Assembly: GCA_030266395.1 (NCBI GenBank)
Contig: JAJDHX010000004.1
Coordinates: forward strand, 1-54,680
Reading direction: 5' to 3'
DNA: 54,680 nucleotides
From: Selenomonadales bacterium OttesenSCG-928-I06
GTDB lineage: Bacteria > Bacillota > Negativicutes > Sporomusales > Sporomusaceae
A program made the translations under genes and the position numbers. Below, piece after piece: positions 39,345-50,382 of the stretch (its first letter is position 1; each line of letters opens with the position of its first letter). The notes beneath the pieces were generated by a model. That model searched no databases and was not told where the DNA came from. It saw only the letters and a list, made by a program, of their open reading frames with translations.

Positions 39345-39761
39345 ATGTTATATAATAATATTTCAAATGATATGGCAGTCTGTGCCAATTGCTTTCAAAG
39401 TATTGAAGAAAATTCAAGCAACTGCCCTGCTTGTGGGACAAATGTTATTTTTGATGGTGAAAACAAGTCTGTAATAGATCGGATAGAACCAAATTGTCTT
39501 ATTCACCGTTATGAAGGTTCTGATTTACTTGAGCCTGCTTTTTTAATCAAAGAGGCAAGAGCTAACTGCAAAGTAGCTACAAGACTTAAGGAATATCCTA
39601 AGCCCATAACAGTTCCTAAAAGCAAAGTATATAAATTTGACGATAAAATATTAGGATCTGTCAAAGCCTTAAGAAATGAACGTACTGCTACAATGTATCG
39701 CTATGATCAACTTATTGGAAAACACTTTGAAAAATTACAGCCTTTTAATAATGACAACTAA
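39345..39761 (+). CDS. Zinc-ribbon hypothetical protein
   Basis: CANCFQSIEENSSNCPACG; GGAGGG RBS before ATG 39345. Confidence 0.65.
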   Translation: MLYNNISNDMAVCANCFQSIEENSSNCPACGTNVIFDGENKSVIDRIEPNCLIHRYEGSDLLEPAFLIKEARANCKVATRLKEYPKPITVPKSKVYKFDDKILGSVKALRNERTATMYRYDQLIGKHFEKLQPFNNDN

Positions 39762-40433
39762 TTACTTTCGAACTTCATAATATTTTAAAAGTTCACTTAC
39801 TGTTAACAATTCATACCCTTCTTCTCTTAATTTATCAATTATAGTTGGCAGAGCTTTCATAGTATTAATTGGATATTGTCCATCATGAAATAAAATAATA
39901 TCCCCTGGTTTAATATTTTTCACCACATTATTAATTATTGTTACTTCAGAAACCAAAGACCAATCAGAACTATCAACAGACCAAAGCACAGTTATATAAC
40001 CTTTTTGTTTAATAATCTCTAAAGAATTATCATTATAAGTTCCAAAAGGCGGTCTAAATAAAATAGGTTTTACCCCAACACTCTCCAGCATCTGTTCTGT
40101 GATATTCAGCTCTTTTAAAATGTTTTCTGAAGTCAATTTACTAAAATCCTTGTGACTATAACCATGATTAGCAAGCTCATGTCCCTGTTCTGCTTCTTGT
40201 TTTAAAATATCCATATTCTTCTCAGCATTTACCCCTAAAATAAAAAAAGTTGCCTTAACATTTTTTTCTTGTAATACTTGCAAAATTTCAGGAGTTGTTT
40301 TGGCATGCGGACCATCATCAATTGTAATTGCGACTACTTTATGAGTAGTCGGTATTTTTTTTATCACCGATTTATCAGTAGTCAAATTCTGCATTGTATT
40401 AAAAGACAGCCCAAAGACAACTGCCATAAGCAA
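39762..40433 (-). CDS. Polysaccharide deacetylase (NodB domain)
   Basis: AITIDDGPHAKTTPEIL, ANHGYSHKDF, RPPFGTYN, LFHDG. Confidence 0.9.
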   Translation of the reverse strand: MLMAVVFGLSFNTMQNLTTDKSVIKKIPTTHKVVAITIDDGPHAKTTPEILQVLQEKNVKATFFILGVNAEKNMDILKQEAEQGHELANHGYSHKDFSKLTSENILKELNITEQMLESVGVKPILFRPPFGTYNDNSLEIIKQKGYITVLWSVDSSDWSLVSEVTIINNVVKNIKPGDIILFHDGQYPINTMKALPTIIDKLREEGYELLTVSELLKYYEVRK

Positions 40434-40629
40434 AATCGCAATACTAAAAAACCCTTTTTTGATCCACCGAACTTTAATTTAAAACACTCCTTCCTGGTTT
40501 TATGATTTGTTTTAAAAATATAAAGGTATAATTTAAAAATTTCAGACTAAAAATATCTTATAACTGTATTTTAATCTTACGAAAAAAAAGAAAAGTATAT
40601 ACCAAGTTTTACTTAAAAGGGAGAATAAA

Positions 40630-41796
40630 ATGCATAGAAACTTATTGCGATTTGTAAGTTGCTTTCTTCTGGTAATTTTATTATCTTGTTCTATAGTAAT
40701 ACCAATATACAGTAAAGATATTAAAATCTCTGCTAAATCAGCAATTTTAATGGATGCCGAAACAGGTCAAATTTTATATGAAAAAGATATAAATCAAAAA
40801 TTGCCACCAGCCAGCACTACAAAAATATTAACTGCGATTATTGCCCTGGAAAGTGGCAGACTTGATGAAATTGTAACTGTAAGTCATAGTGCAGCTTCTA
40901 CAAAGGGCTCTACACTACATCTCTATTCTGGTCAAATGATTTCTTTAAGAGAGCTTATTACAGGACTGCTTCTACGATCAGGCAACGATGCTGCAGAAGC
41001 AATCGCAGAACACCTGGCAGGCTCTGTAGAAAATTTTGCTGTTCTTATGAATACAAAAGCAACTTTATTAGGAGCAAAAAACAGCAATTTTATTAACCCC
41101 CATGGTTTACCAGAAAATGATCATCTGACTACTACACTAGATTTAGCTATTATAACTCGTTATGCCCTAAGCAACTCTGAATTCTCCCAAATAGTAAGTA
41201 CAAAAGAAACAGACATTAAATGGGTTGATGAAAGCGGACAAATAAAAGAAGGCAGTATTAGAAATACCAATAAACTCCTTTGGATGATGCCTATAGCTGA
41301 TGGTGTAAAAACAGGTACAACTTCAGCAGCAGGGCCCTGTCTGGTTGCCAGTGCCAAAAAAAATGGTCAGAGACTTATCGCAGTTGTCTTAAATGATCGC
41401 TCAAGATGGCGAGATTCCTTCAATCTTTTACAATACGGCTTTCAAAATTTTGAATGTATTGAGTTTTCACCAGAAGGAGCTGTAATTTCAACAATACCTG
41501 TAAAAAAAGGGATGTCTCCTATGCTTAATATAATCACTAATGAAAAAGCTTCTGTAACAATAAAAAAAGAAGATTATCCTTTTTTAAAAACAGATATGAA
41601 CTTACCTGAAGAAATTATTGCCCCTATTTATAAAGGTCAAAAAATAGGTGAATTAACCTTCTATTTGCATGATAAAAATATAAGAACAGTTGATTTAGTA
41701 GCAGACAAAGATATAGCAGAAAGATCTTTGAAAAACTTGTTTTTAGAAAATATTATGATCCTTTCCAGAAAATTGTCTCAAATAGGAATCCTCTAA
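40630..41796 (+). CDS. D-alanyl-D-alanine carboxypeptidase (serine-type, DacF-like)
   Basis: Signal peptide; PASTTKILTA (SxxK), LRSGNDAAEA (SxN), DGVKTGTT (KTG). Confidence 0.95.
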   Translation: MHRNLLRFVSCFLLVILLSCSIVIPIYSKDIKISAKSAILMDAETGQILYEKDINQKLPPASTTKILTAIIALESGRLDEIVTVSHSAASTKGSTLHLYSGQMISLRELITGLLLRSGNDAAEAIAEHLAGSVENFAVLMNTKATLLGAKNSNFINPHGLPENDHLTTTLDLAIITRYALSNSEFSQIVSTKETDIKWVDESGQIKEGSIRNTNKLLWMMPIADGVKTGTTSAAGPCLVASAKKNGQRLIAVVLNDRSRWRDSFNLLQYGFQNFECIEFSPEGAVISTIPVKKGMSPMLNIITNEKASVTIKKEDYPFLKTDMNLPEEIIAPIYKGQKIGELTFYLHDKNIRTVDLVADKDIAERSLKNLFLENIMILSRKLSQIGIL

Positions 41797-41799
41797 AAT

Positions 41800-41855
41800 A
41801 ATAGCTTGGTTTTTAAGAAATATAAATTTCCTTAAGAACCAAGCTATTGTTTTAT
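41800..41855 (+). terminator. Intrinsic terminator after the D,D-carboxypeptidase gene
   Basis: AATAGCTTGGTTTTTAAGAAA...TTTCCTTAAGAACCAAGCTATT then GTTTTATT. Confidence 0.8.
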
Positions 41856-41926
41856 TGCCTTAACTATTATTTTTTGTTAAAATTAAATGAATGTGTAAAA
41901 ATAGCAATTTTATGGAGGATCAATAT

Positions 41927-42868
41927 ATGAAAAAAATTCTAGCTTTAATGCTTGCTTTAATTATGATATTTTCCCTTGGTGGATGTGCAAAAAAAGAAGA
42001 TTCAGGCTCAACTGCCAAGAAAAAAATAGTTATTGGTATTATGCCTGATATAGACTCTATTCCAATCATAATAGCTGCTGAAAAAGGATACTTTAAAGAA
42101 GAGAATATCACAGTAGAAATTCAACTTTTCAAAAGTGCTATGGAACGCGATAGTGCATTGCAAAGCGGCAATTTAGATGGTACAATATCTGATGTTTTGG
42201 CCATTGCTTTTGCTAAAGAAGGTGGCTTTGATTTAAAAATAACTTCTGCAACAGTGGGAAGTTATAAACTCGTTGCAGCAAAAAATCAAAATGCTTCCCA
42301 AATAACAGATCTCAAAGGTAAAGATATAGCTATTTCCAAAAACACTATTATAGAATTTGTAACAGACAAAATTATTGAAGAGCAAAATATGAAAGAATCA
42401 GACTTCAAAAAAGTAATTATACCTCAAATTCCTACAAGACTAGAAATGCTGCAAAATGGCAACTTAGCCGCAGCAACTCTTCCGGAACCTTTAGCAAGTG
42501 CTGCTATTCATAAAGGAGGCACACTAGTAAGCAGTTCTGATATTTTAAAGATCAATCCTGGAGTAATGATTTTCACTAATAAATCCTTAACTGAAAAAGA
42601 ACAAGAAATAAAAGCTTTTTATCGTGCTTATAACAAAGCTATTAATTACATAGAAAAAGAACCTCTAAATAATTATATTGATCTTTTAATTGATAAACTT
42701 GGATTTCCTAATGCTACAAAAGACTATTTAGTTTTACCTGAATTTGAAAAAGCTGCATTGCCTACAGAAAAAGATTTTAATGATTGCATAAAATGGCTTT
42801 TAGATAAAAACCTTATTAAGAAAAATTTTGTTTATCAAGATCTTGTTGATGGAAGATTTGTAGAGTAA
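41927..42868 (+). CDS. ABC transporter substrate-binding lipoprotein (NMT1/SsuA/ThiY-like)
   Basis: Lipobox SLGGC; KKIVIGIMPDIDSIPIIIAAEKGYFKEENITVEI; GGAGG RBS before ATG 41927. Confidence 0.9.
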   Translation: MKKILALMLALIMIFSLGGCAKKEDSGSTAKKKIVIGIMPDIDSIPIIIAAEKGYFKEENITVEIQLFKSAMERDSALQSGNLDGTISDVLAIAFAKEGGFDLKITSATVGSYKLVAAKNQNASQITDLKGKDIAISKNTIIEFVTDKIIEEQNMKESDFKKVIIPQIPTRLEMLQNGNLAAATLPEPLASAAIHKGGTLVSSSDILKINPGVMIFTNKSLTEKEQEIKAFYRAYNKAINYIEKEPLNNYIDLLIDKLGFPNATKDYLVLPEFEKAALPTEKDFNDCIKWLLDKNLIKKNFVYQDLVDGRFVE

Positions 42869-42874
42869 AAAATC

Positions 42875-43630
42875 ATGATTGAAATAAAAGATTTATCTGT
42901 AACGTATCATTCTAATAAAGAATTTTATAAAGTTTTTACTGATATAAATTTAACAATTCCTACAGGCTCAACTTGTGCTCTTATAGGACCTTCTGGTTCT
43001 GGGAAATCAACTATATTAAAAGCCTTAGCCGGAATTATTACAGATTTTGAGGGATCTATTGCAATAAATGATGTCCCTCTTTCTCCTACTATGCAAACTA
43101 TAGGTTTTATACCCCAAAATTATGGGCTTCTGCCTTGGAAAAACGTATATGAAAACATTTGTCTGGGAGTAAAAATTAAAAACAAAAAAGTCAAGATAGA
43201 CAAGAACGCTGTCAAATCAATAATGCATAATCTTGGAATTGCAGGTCTTGAACATCGTTATCCTAATGAATTAAGTGGCGGTCAACAACAGCGAGTAAGT
43301 TTGGCACGTTCATTTTTACTGAAACCAGATTTGCTTTTGATGGATGAGCCTTTTTCTGCACTTGACGCAATTACTCGCGAAGAAATACAAGATGCCTTTT
43401 TAATTCTTTGGAAAAGATATTCTCCGCTTACAGTACTTGTTACACATTATGTAGAAGAAGCAGTTTATCTGGGGCAAAAAATTGTTATCTTATCTACAAA
43501 TCCCAGAAGAATCAGTAAAGTTATAGATAACCCTATTTTCGGAGTTAAAAATATTAGAAAGCAAAAAGAGTTCTTTGAACTTTGTTCAACTATAAGAAAC
43601 TTTATTAAAGAGGATTGGACAACATGTTAG
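42875..43630 (+). CDS. ABC transporter ATP-binding protein (nitrate/sulfonate/taurine type)
   Basis: GPSGSGKSTILKALAGI, LSGGQQQRVSLARSFLLKPDLLLMDEPFSALD. Confidence 0.95.
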   Translation: MIEIKDLSVTYHSNKEFYKVFTDINLTIPTGSTCALIGPSGSGKSTILKALAGIITDFEGSIAINDVPLSPTMQTIGFIPQNYGLLPWKNVYENICLGVKIKNKKVKIDKNAVKSIMHNLGIAGLEHRYPNELSGGQQQRVSLARSFLLKPDLLLMDEPFSALDAITREEIQDAFLILWKRYSPLTVLVTHYVEEAVYLGQKIVILSTNPRRISKVIDNPIFGVKNIRKQKEFFELCSTIRNFIKEDWTTC

Positions 43631-44370
43631 AAAAAAGAACTTTCTACGGATATATTTCAGCAATTATTATTTTATTTGCAATCTGGCACCTCGTTGCTGT
43701 AATTTTGGATTTACCTATAATTCCTCAACCATTCATGGTTTTAGATAATTTAACAGCAATATTTATTGATGAAATAGCTATTCACGGTCTTTACAGTATT
43801 TGGCGAATAATTGCAGGTGTATTTCTAGCAATTATAGTAGGAGTACCTATCGGTGTATTAATGGGGTATTTTGATAAGTTTGATCGTTTTTTAGCCCCTA
43901 TTATATACCTTACCTATCCTATACCTAAAATAGCTTTATTGCCTATCTTAATGCTTCTCTGTGGCTTAGGAGAGATGTCTAAAATAATTATGATATTTCT
44001 AATTATTGTCTTTCAGGTAGTTGTTTCTGTCAGAGATGGTATTAGAAGCATTCCTAAAGAAATCTACTACCCTCTTTACTCTCTTGGTGCTAATTTCATG
44101 GATATCTTTAAAGAAGTTTTATTTAATGCATCTATGCCAAACTTTTTAACATCAATCAGAATAGCTTTAGCAACTTCTATTTCTGTTTTATTTTTTACTG
44201 AAACTTTCGGATCACAATATGGTATGGGTTATTTTATAATGGATGCCTGGCTCAGAGTAAATTATCTGGAAATGTATTCAGGAATAATAGTACTTAGTTT
44301 TATAGGTCTGATATTATTTGTTTTTACTGACTTTTTAGAGAAAAAAATATGTCGCTGGCAATATAAATAA
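43624..44370 (+). CDS. ABC transporter permease (SsuC/TauC-like)
   Basis: Multi-TM; EAA-like YSLGANFMDIFKEVLFNASMPNFLTSIRIAL; start overlaps end of ATPase gene. Confidence 0.93.
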   Translation: MLEKRTFYGYISAIIILFAIWHLVAVILDLPIIPQPFMVLDNLTAIFIDEIAIHGLYSIWRIIAGVFLAIIVGVPIGVLMGYFDKFDRFLAPIIYLTYPIPKIALLPILMLLCGLGEMSKIIMIFLIIVFQVVVSVRDGIRSIPKEIYYPLYSLGANFMDIFKEVLFNASMPNFLTSIRIALATSISVLFFTETFGSQYGMGYFIMDAWLRVNYLEMYSGIIVLSFIGLILFVFTDFLEKKICRWQYK

Positions 44371-44371
44371 A

Positions 44372-44404
44372 AAAACCTTTAGCTTTTAAAGCTAAAGGTT
44401 TTAA
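44372..44404. terminator. Bidirectional terminator between permease gene and gyrB
   Basis: AAAACCTTTAGC-TTTTAAA-GCTAAAGGTTTT. Confidence 0.85.
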
Positions 44405-44408
44405 TTTT

Positions 44409-46337
<1,929 letters not shown>

Positions 46338-46388
46338 TTATTTACACATAAAAAAATAAACTTTATTTTGCAATTTGAATTTTTATTA

Positions 46389-46631
46389 TTATAAATTTAA
46401 AGTTCTCTTCTTTAAAGTTTGAGAAGATATCGCTGAGAAATATATCTCCTTATCAGTCACAATAAAACTTTTGGGATCATTCTCAGACACATCAATTATT
46501 TTTAAATTTTTATTTTTATAAGCTTTTTTGAAATATTGGTCATTAATAGACAATTTTGAGATTTTAACATCCAAAATAGCAATAACACTTGAAAATGGGA
46601 TAATTTTGTCTATTCCTATATGTAAAAACAT
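46389..46631 (-). CDS. remB: Extracellular matrix regulator RemB (YaaB, DUF370)
   Basis: MFLHIGIDKIIPFSSVIAILD; location between recF/DUF721 gene and gyrB. Confidence 0.8.
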   Translation of the reverse strand: MFLHIGIDKIIPFSSVIAILDVKISKLSINDQYFKKAYKNKNLKIIDVSENDPKSFIVTDKEIYFSAISSQTLKKRTLNL

Positions 46632-46632
46632 T

Positions 46633-47535
46633 CTATTCTTCCTTTTTCCCAAACTTTTTCTTTAATTTATCAATAACTTCAGAAATCTGTTTTTCATTTA
46701 AATCTTCAACCTTATTTTTACTAACAAGCATAACTATAATAGCTTCAAATTCTTTGTCACTTTTATAATCTTCTGTCAGCAAAATTCTTAATAACTTAAA
46801 AAATAAAGATTTCTTTATAATATTATATTCTTCTTCACTTAACTCAAAATATCTATTCAAATCTTTATAAGAAAAATAAGGCTTTCTTATAAGAAATTCC
46901 TCAATCTTACCAGATCTATTTTGATTTAAATTTAAATTACAATTAAAACAATACTTGCTTTCTGGTGCAACTAGAGTATCACATAACAAACATTTGCTCC
47001 AACCATTTGCTTCTTTAGCTTTTTCCAAAGCTTTTTGTTTTATGATAATATAATCCAATTTACTCTTTATTTTTTTATCTTTTAATTTCTTAGTACTTTT
47101 TTTAATTTCTTCTATTTCAGAATTATTTAAAACAATTGGCTGGATAGTATTTTCCAGGATATTATCTATATTATCCTCTATTAGATATTTCTTTTTTTCT
47201 CCATAATATCCTGCACTAAAAAAAATATCTTTAACTAAATTTTCATTGATATAACTATTAATTTTCTGAATTACTTCTTTTTTCATCATCATTAAATGAT
47301 GACTCCAGGCAGAATTTTTTACTTTTAGTTTTAAAATCCCTTTATCTATAGAAACCGGAAAGCAATTCTCTGATATTTGACTGCCAACTATTTTATCCCA
47401 ACTAACCAAAACTACATTGGCATTATATTTTTTCTTTATTCCATATTTTTTAAACACTTTTTTTATAACATCTTCAAGCGGAAACTCATGGTTATCTAAA
47501 TTTTTCTTGGATTTATTATTTATATCATCACTCAT
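46633..47535 (-). CDS. DUF721/DciA-like protein with zinc-ribbon C-terminal extension
   Basis: N-terminal LEDVIKKVFKKYGIKKKYNANVVLVSWDKIVGSQISENCFPVSIDKGILKLKVKNSAWSHHLMMMKKEVIQKIN (DUF721); CLLCDTLVAPESKYCFNC. Confidence 0.8.
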   Translation of the reverse strand: MSDDINNKSKKNLDNHEFPLEDVIKKVFKKYGIKKKYNANVVLVSWDKIVGSQISENCFPVSIDKGILKLKVKNSAWSHHLMMMKKEVIQKINSYINENLVKDIFFSAGYYGEKKKYLIEDNIDNILENTIQPIVLNNSEIEEIKKSTKKLKDKKIKSKLDYIIIKQKALEKAKEANGWSKCLLCDTLVAPESKYCFNCNLNLNQNRSGKIEEFLIRKPYFSYKDLNRYFELSEEEYNIIKKSLFFKLLRILLTEDYKSDKEFEAIIVMLVSKNKVEDLNEKQISEVIDKLKKKFGKKEE

Positions 47536-48635
47536 TCTATTACTCTACCTTCTTTTATCTTATAAAATTTAGCTGATAAATCTTTTGGGAAATATCTTTC
47601 ATCTGTAGTAGTAATAAATGTCTGTACTCTTTCCTTTAAAAAAAACAACAATTCATTTCTTCTTTTTTCATCAAGTTCGCTCATAATATCATCTAAAAGC
47701 AGTATCGGATATTCACCTGTTTCTGATTTTAAAAACTCTAATTCTGCTAATTTCAAGGCTAATATCCCTGTTCTCTGCTGACCTTGAGAACCAAAACTTT
47801 TTAAATTATAATCATTAATTAAAAATATCAGATCATCTCTGTGAGGACCAATAGAAGTAATGCCTTTATAAATATCTTCTTTTTCATTTTCTTTTAGTTT
47901 TTCATAATACCATTGTTGTATATTGACTATATCTTTAATTTCACCACTTAAACCTTGCAAAAAATAACTAATAGATAAACTCTCTTTATTTAAAGTAAGT
48001 TTTCTATGATATAAGTTGGCAATCATATTTAATTTTTTAAGTGATTCCATTCTTTTTAAAAAAATCAAAGACGCTTTTTTTACTAATTGTTCATTCCAAG
48101 CATCTAACATTTTTTTATTTTCTCTATTTTCTCTTATATTTTTTAGAAGATTATTTCTTTGAATTACTATTCTATTATAATCTAAAAGATTTTTATAATA
48201 TGAAGGACTTGCCTGAGAAATTTCATTATCTAAAAAACGCCGGCGCAATGCCGGCGCTCCCTTTACTATCAATAAATCTTCAGGAGAAAACAGAACTGCT
48301 GTTAGTGAACCTATGACTTCTTTTAATGAATAACTGTAATTATTGTATATAATCTCTTTATTTTTACTACCCATTAACCTTATTTTTAAAAGGTTTTTAA
48401 CTTGTTTTCTAAAAAACACAATACTAATTACAGCTTCTTCTTTATCCCAATTTATCAATTCCTGCTCAGAAAAAATTCTATGAGAACGAGCCATAGCTCC
48501 AAGATAAATTGCCTCTAAAAGATTAGTCTTTCCTTGAGCATTGTCACCAACAAATATATTTATATTATTGGAAAAACTTAAATTTAAATTTAAATAATTT
48601 CTAAAATTTAAAAGAGTAATAGTATCTATCTGCAT
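47532..48635 (-). CDS. recF: DNA replication/repair protein RecF
   Basis: LLNFRNYLNLNL, VGDNAQGKTNLLEAIYLGAMARSHR, KGAPALRRRFLDNEISQ, GSQGQQRTGILALKLAELEFL. Confidence 0.97.
   Translation of the reverse strand: MQIDTITLLNFRNYLNLNLSFSNNINIFVGDNAQGKTNLLEAIYLGAMARSHRIFSEQELINWDKEEAVISIVFFRKQVKNLLKIRLMGSKNKEIIYNNYSYSLKEVIGSLTAVLFSPEDLLIVKGAPALRRRFLDNEISQASPSYYKNLLDYNRIVIQRNNLLKNIRENRENKKMLDAWNEQLVKKASLIFLKRMESLKKLNMIANLYHRKLTLNKESLSISYFLQGLSGEIKDIVNIQQWYYEKLKENEKEDIYKGITSIGPHRDDLIFLINDYNLKSFGSQGQQRTGILALKLAELEFLKSETGEYPILLLDDIMSELDEKRRNELLFFLKERVQTFITTTDERYFPKDLSAKFYKIKEGRVIE
48232..48256 (-). terminator. Intrinsic-terminator-like hairpin inside recF coding sequence
   Basis: Minus strand CGCCGGC-ATTGC-GCCGGCG-TTTTTT. 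Confidence 0.6.
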
Positions 48636-48667
48636 AAAAAACTCCTATTACAATTTTCACTATACTA

Positions 48668-48886
48668 TTAAACTTCGTTTATTACCTTTAATACTGCTAC
48701 TCCCTCTATTTTAACTACATCTCCAGGATAGATTTTCTTTCTTCTCTCACTAATAACAACATCATTAACTAATATTAGTTTTTCTTCTAAAAGTTGGATA
48801 ACTTGTCCATTACTTTCAATCAATCCTGAAAATTTTAGTAACTGATCCACATTTATATACGGAGTTTTTATCTCTATTATTTCCAT
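48668..48886 (-). CDS. yaaA: S4-domain RNA-binding protein YaaA (RlbA)
   Basis: YINVDQLLKFSGLIESNGQVIQLLEEKLILVNDVVISERRKKIYPGDVV; between dnaN and recF. Confidence 0.88.
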   Translation of the reverse strand: MEIIEIKTPYINVDQLLKFSGLIESNGQVIQLLEEKLILVNDVVISERRKKIYPGDVVKIEGVAVLKVINEV

Positions 48887-48894
48887 AGCAGATC

Positions 48895-50052
48895 CTATAA
48901 AGTCCTAACAGGTGTAACTATATATATATAATCCTCATCATCAAGAGGCATTATACAAGCTGCACTTAAAGGGCCATTAAGTGAAAAAACTATCTCTTCT
49001 TTTTCAATATTTTTTAGTATTTCTATTACATATGTAGCATTAAAAGAGATTTCTATTTCTTCTCCTTCAGTTTTTAAAGGAATAGACTCAAAAGCTTTAC
49101 CAACTTCCGGATTATTTGAAGTTATATTAATCTCATTTTCTTTAAAGTAAAACTTTACTATATTATAATCTCTTTCTTTAGCTATTAAAGAGACCCTTTC
49201 AACAGCATCTTGAAATAATGCTGTATTTATAACAGATTTAGTTTTAAACTCTTTAGGAATAACTTTACTGTAATCAGGATATTTTCCTTCTATTAACCTA
49301 CATTCAAAGTAAACATTATCAAATATAAAATACACTTTACTTTTTTCAAAATATATTTTTACTTCAGTAGGAACTTCAGAATTTAAAAGCCTTGAAAGTT
49401 CATTTAAATATTTATATGGAATTATTATTTGAGAAACTTCTTCTTCATTTTCTTGAGGTAAGTCTAAATTTTCTTCATGTTTGCTTTTTTTCACTGCCAT
49501 TCTGTGAGTATTTGTAGCAACCATTCTTATTTCTTTATTGTCATTTTCTAATAAAACCCCTGTATATATAGGTTTTATTTCTTCAGTAGCACAAGCAAAA
49601 CTTGTCTTTTTTATTAAATCTTTTAAAACATTATCTTTAACTACTATACTTTTATCTGCTATTTTTTCTAAATGACTTTGATCAAAAGCAGATTTTAGAA
49701 CCGGAAATTCCTCATAAGGCATCATAAGGAGATTAAAATCTGAAGAGAGAGATGATATTTTCATACTTCTTTCTTCTTTATTTTGAGAGACTTCAACATT
49801 TTCACCTGGAAGTCTTCTAACAAGTTCCTGAAAATATCTGCCATACAATACTACTTTACCTTCTGATTCAACATTGGCTTCTATAGTGCAACTTATCCCT
49901 AAATTATAGTCTGTTGCTTGTAATGTTACTTTATCACCTTCTGCCATGATAAATATTCCTGATAATATTGGCATTGTATTTTTGCTGGATATTGCTTTTT
50001 GAACTGTTTGAACTGCATTATTAAGGCTTTCTTTTGAACATGTAAATTTCAT
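48895..50052 (-). CDS. dnaN: DNA polymerase III beta clamp
   Basis: NAVQTVQKAISSKNTMPILSGIFI, LVRRLPGENVEVS, CRLIEGKYPDYSKVIP, C-terminal VTPVRTL. Confidence 0.97.
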   Translation of the reverse strand: MKFTCSKESLNNAVQTVQKAISSKNTMPILSGIFIMAEGDKVTLQATDYNLGISCTIEANVESEGKVVLYGRYFQELVRRLPGENVEVSQNKEERSMKISSLSSDFNLLMMPYEEFPVLKSAFDQSHLEKIADKSIVVKDNVLKDLIKKTSFACATEEIKPIYTGVLLENDNKEIRMVATNTHRMAVKKSKHEENLDLPQENEEEVSQIIIPYKYLNELSRLLNSEVPTEVKIYFEKSKVYFIFDNVYFECRLIEGKYPDYSKVIPKEFKTKSVINTALFQDAVERVSLIAKERDYNIVKFYFKENEINITSNNPEVGKAFESIPLKTEGEEIEISFNATYVIEILKNIEKEEIVFSLNGPLSAACIMPLDDEDYIYIVTPVRTL

Positions 50053-50188
50053 TTTGATAAAGTTACCTCCTTATGTTAAGGTTCTTTTTTTATTGTACCA
50101 TTTTTTGAATCTGATGTGAATTGACTTTTTATTTATTTTATTAAAGTTTTCTAATATTGTTTTTAAAAGATTAAATTAATAAAAAAAA

Positions 50189-50372
50189 TAGTAGTAATAG
50201 TAGTAGAGACTGTAGATATGTAGATATGTATTTATGATAGTGAAAAACCAACTGATTATAGCTGTGAATAATATGTTAATAACTTTTTGTAAGTTATCTA
50301 CATGTTATAAAAAAATGTAGATAACAATTTTATTTACATTTTATCTACATTTTTATACATAAGTTATCCACA
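50189..50372. promoter_or_regulatory. oriC: oriC core (dnaA-dnaN intergenic): DnaA boxes plus DnaA-trio tract
   Basis: TTATCCACA 50364-50372; TTATCTACA-type boxes 50294-50302, 50316-50324 (reverse), 50341-50349; TGTGAATAA 50263; TGTAGATAT x2 50211-50227; TAG-TAG-TAA-TAG-TAG-TAG 50189-50206; AT-rich stretch to 50.1 kb. Confidence 0.88.
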
Positions 50373-50382
50373 ATAGACAAAA

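Noticed and set aside
41797-41926. Possible TPP or other riboswitch before the NMT1/SsuA-like ABC transporter
   Set aside because: The interval is nearly filled by the preceding terminator; no CTGAGA/ACCTGA-type motifs seen, so the substrate remains unassigned.
48041-48316. Plus-strand ORF of 91 aa within recF
   Set aside because: Antisense of recF; only noteworthy content is the GC palindrome, reported separately.
50211-50230. TGTAGATATGTAGATATGTA as a CRISPR-like or microsatellite repeat
   Set aside because: Better explained as degenerate DnaA boxes next to the trio tract in oriC; no spacers or array structure.
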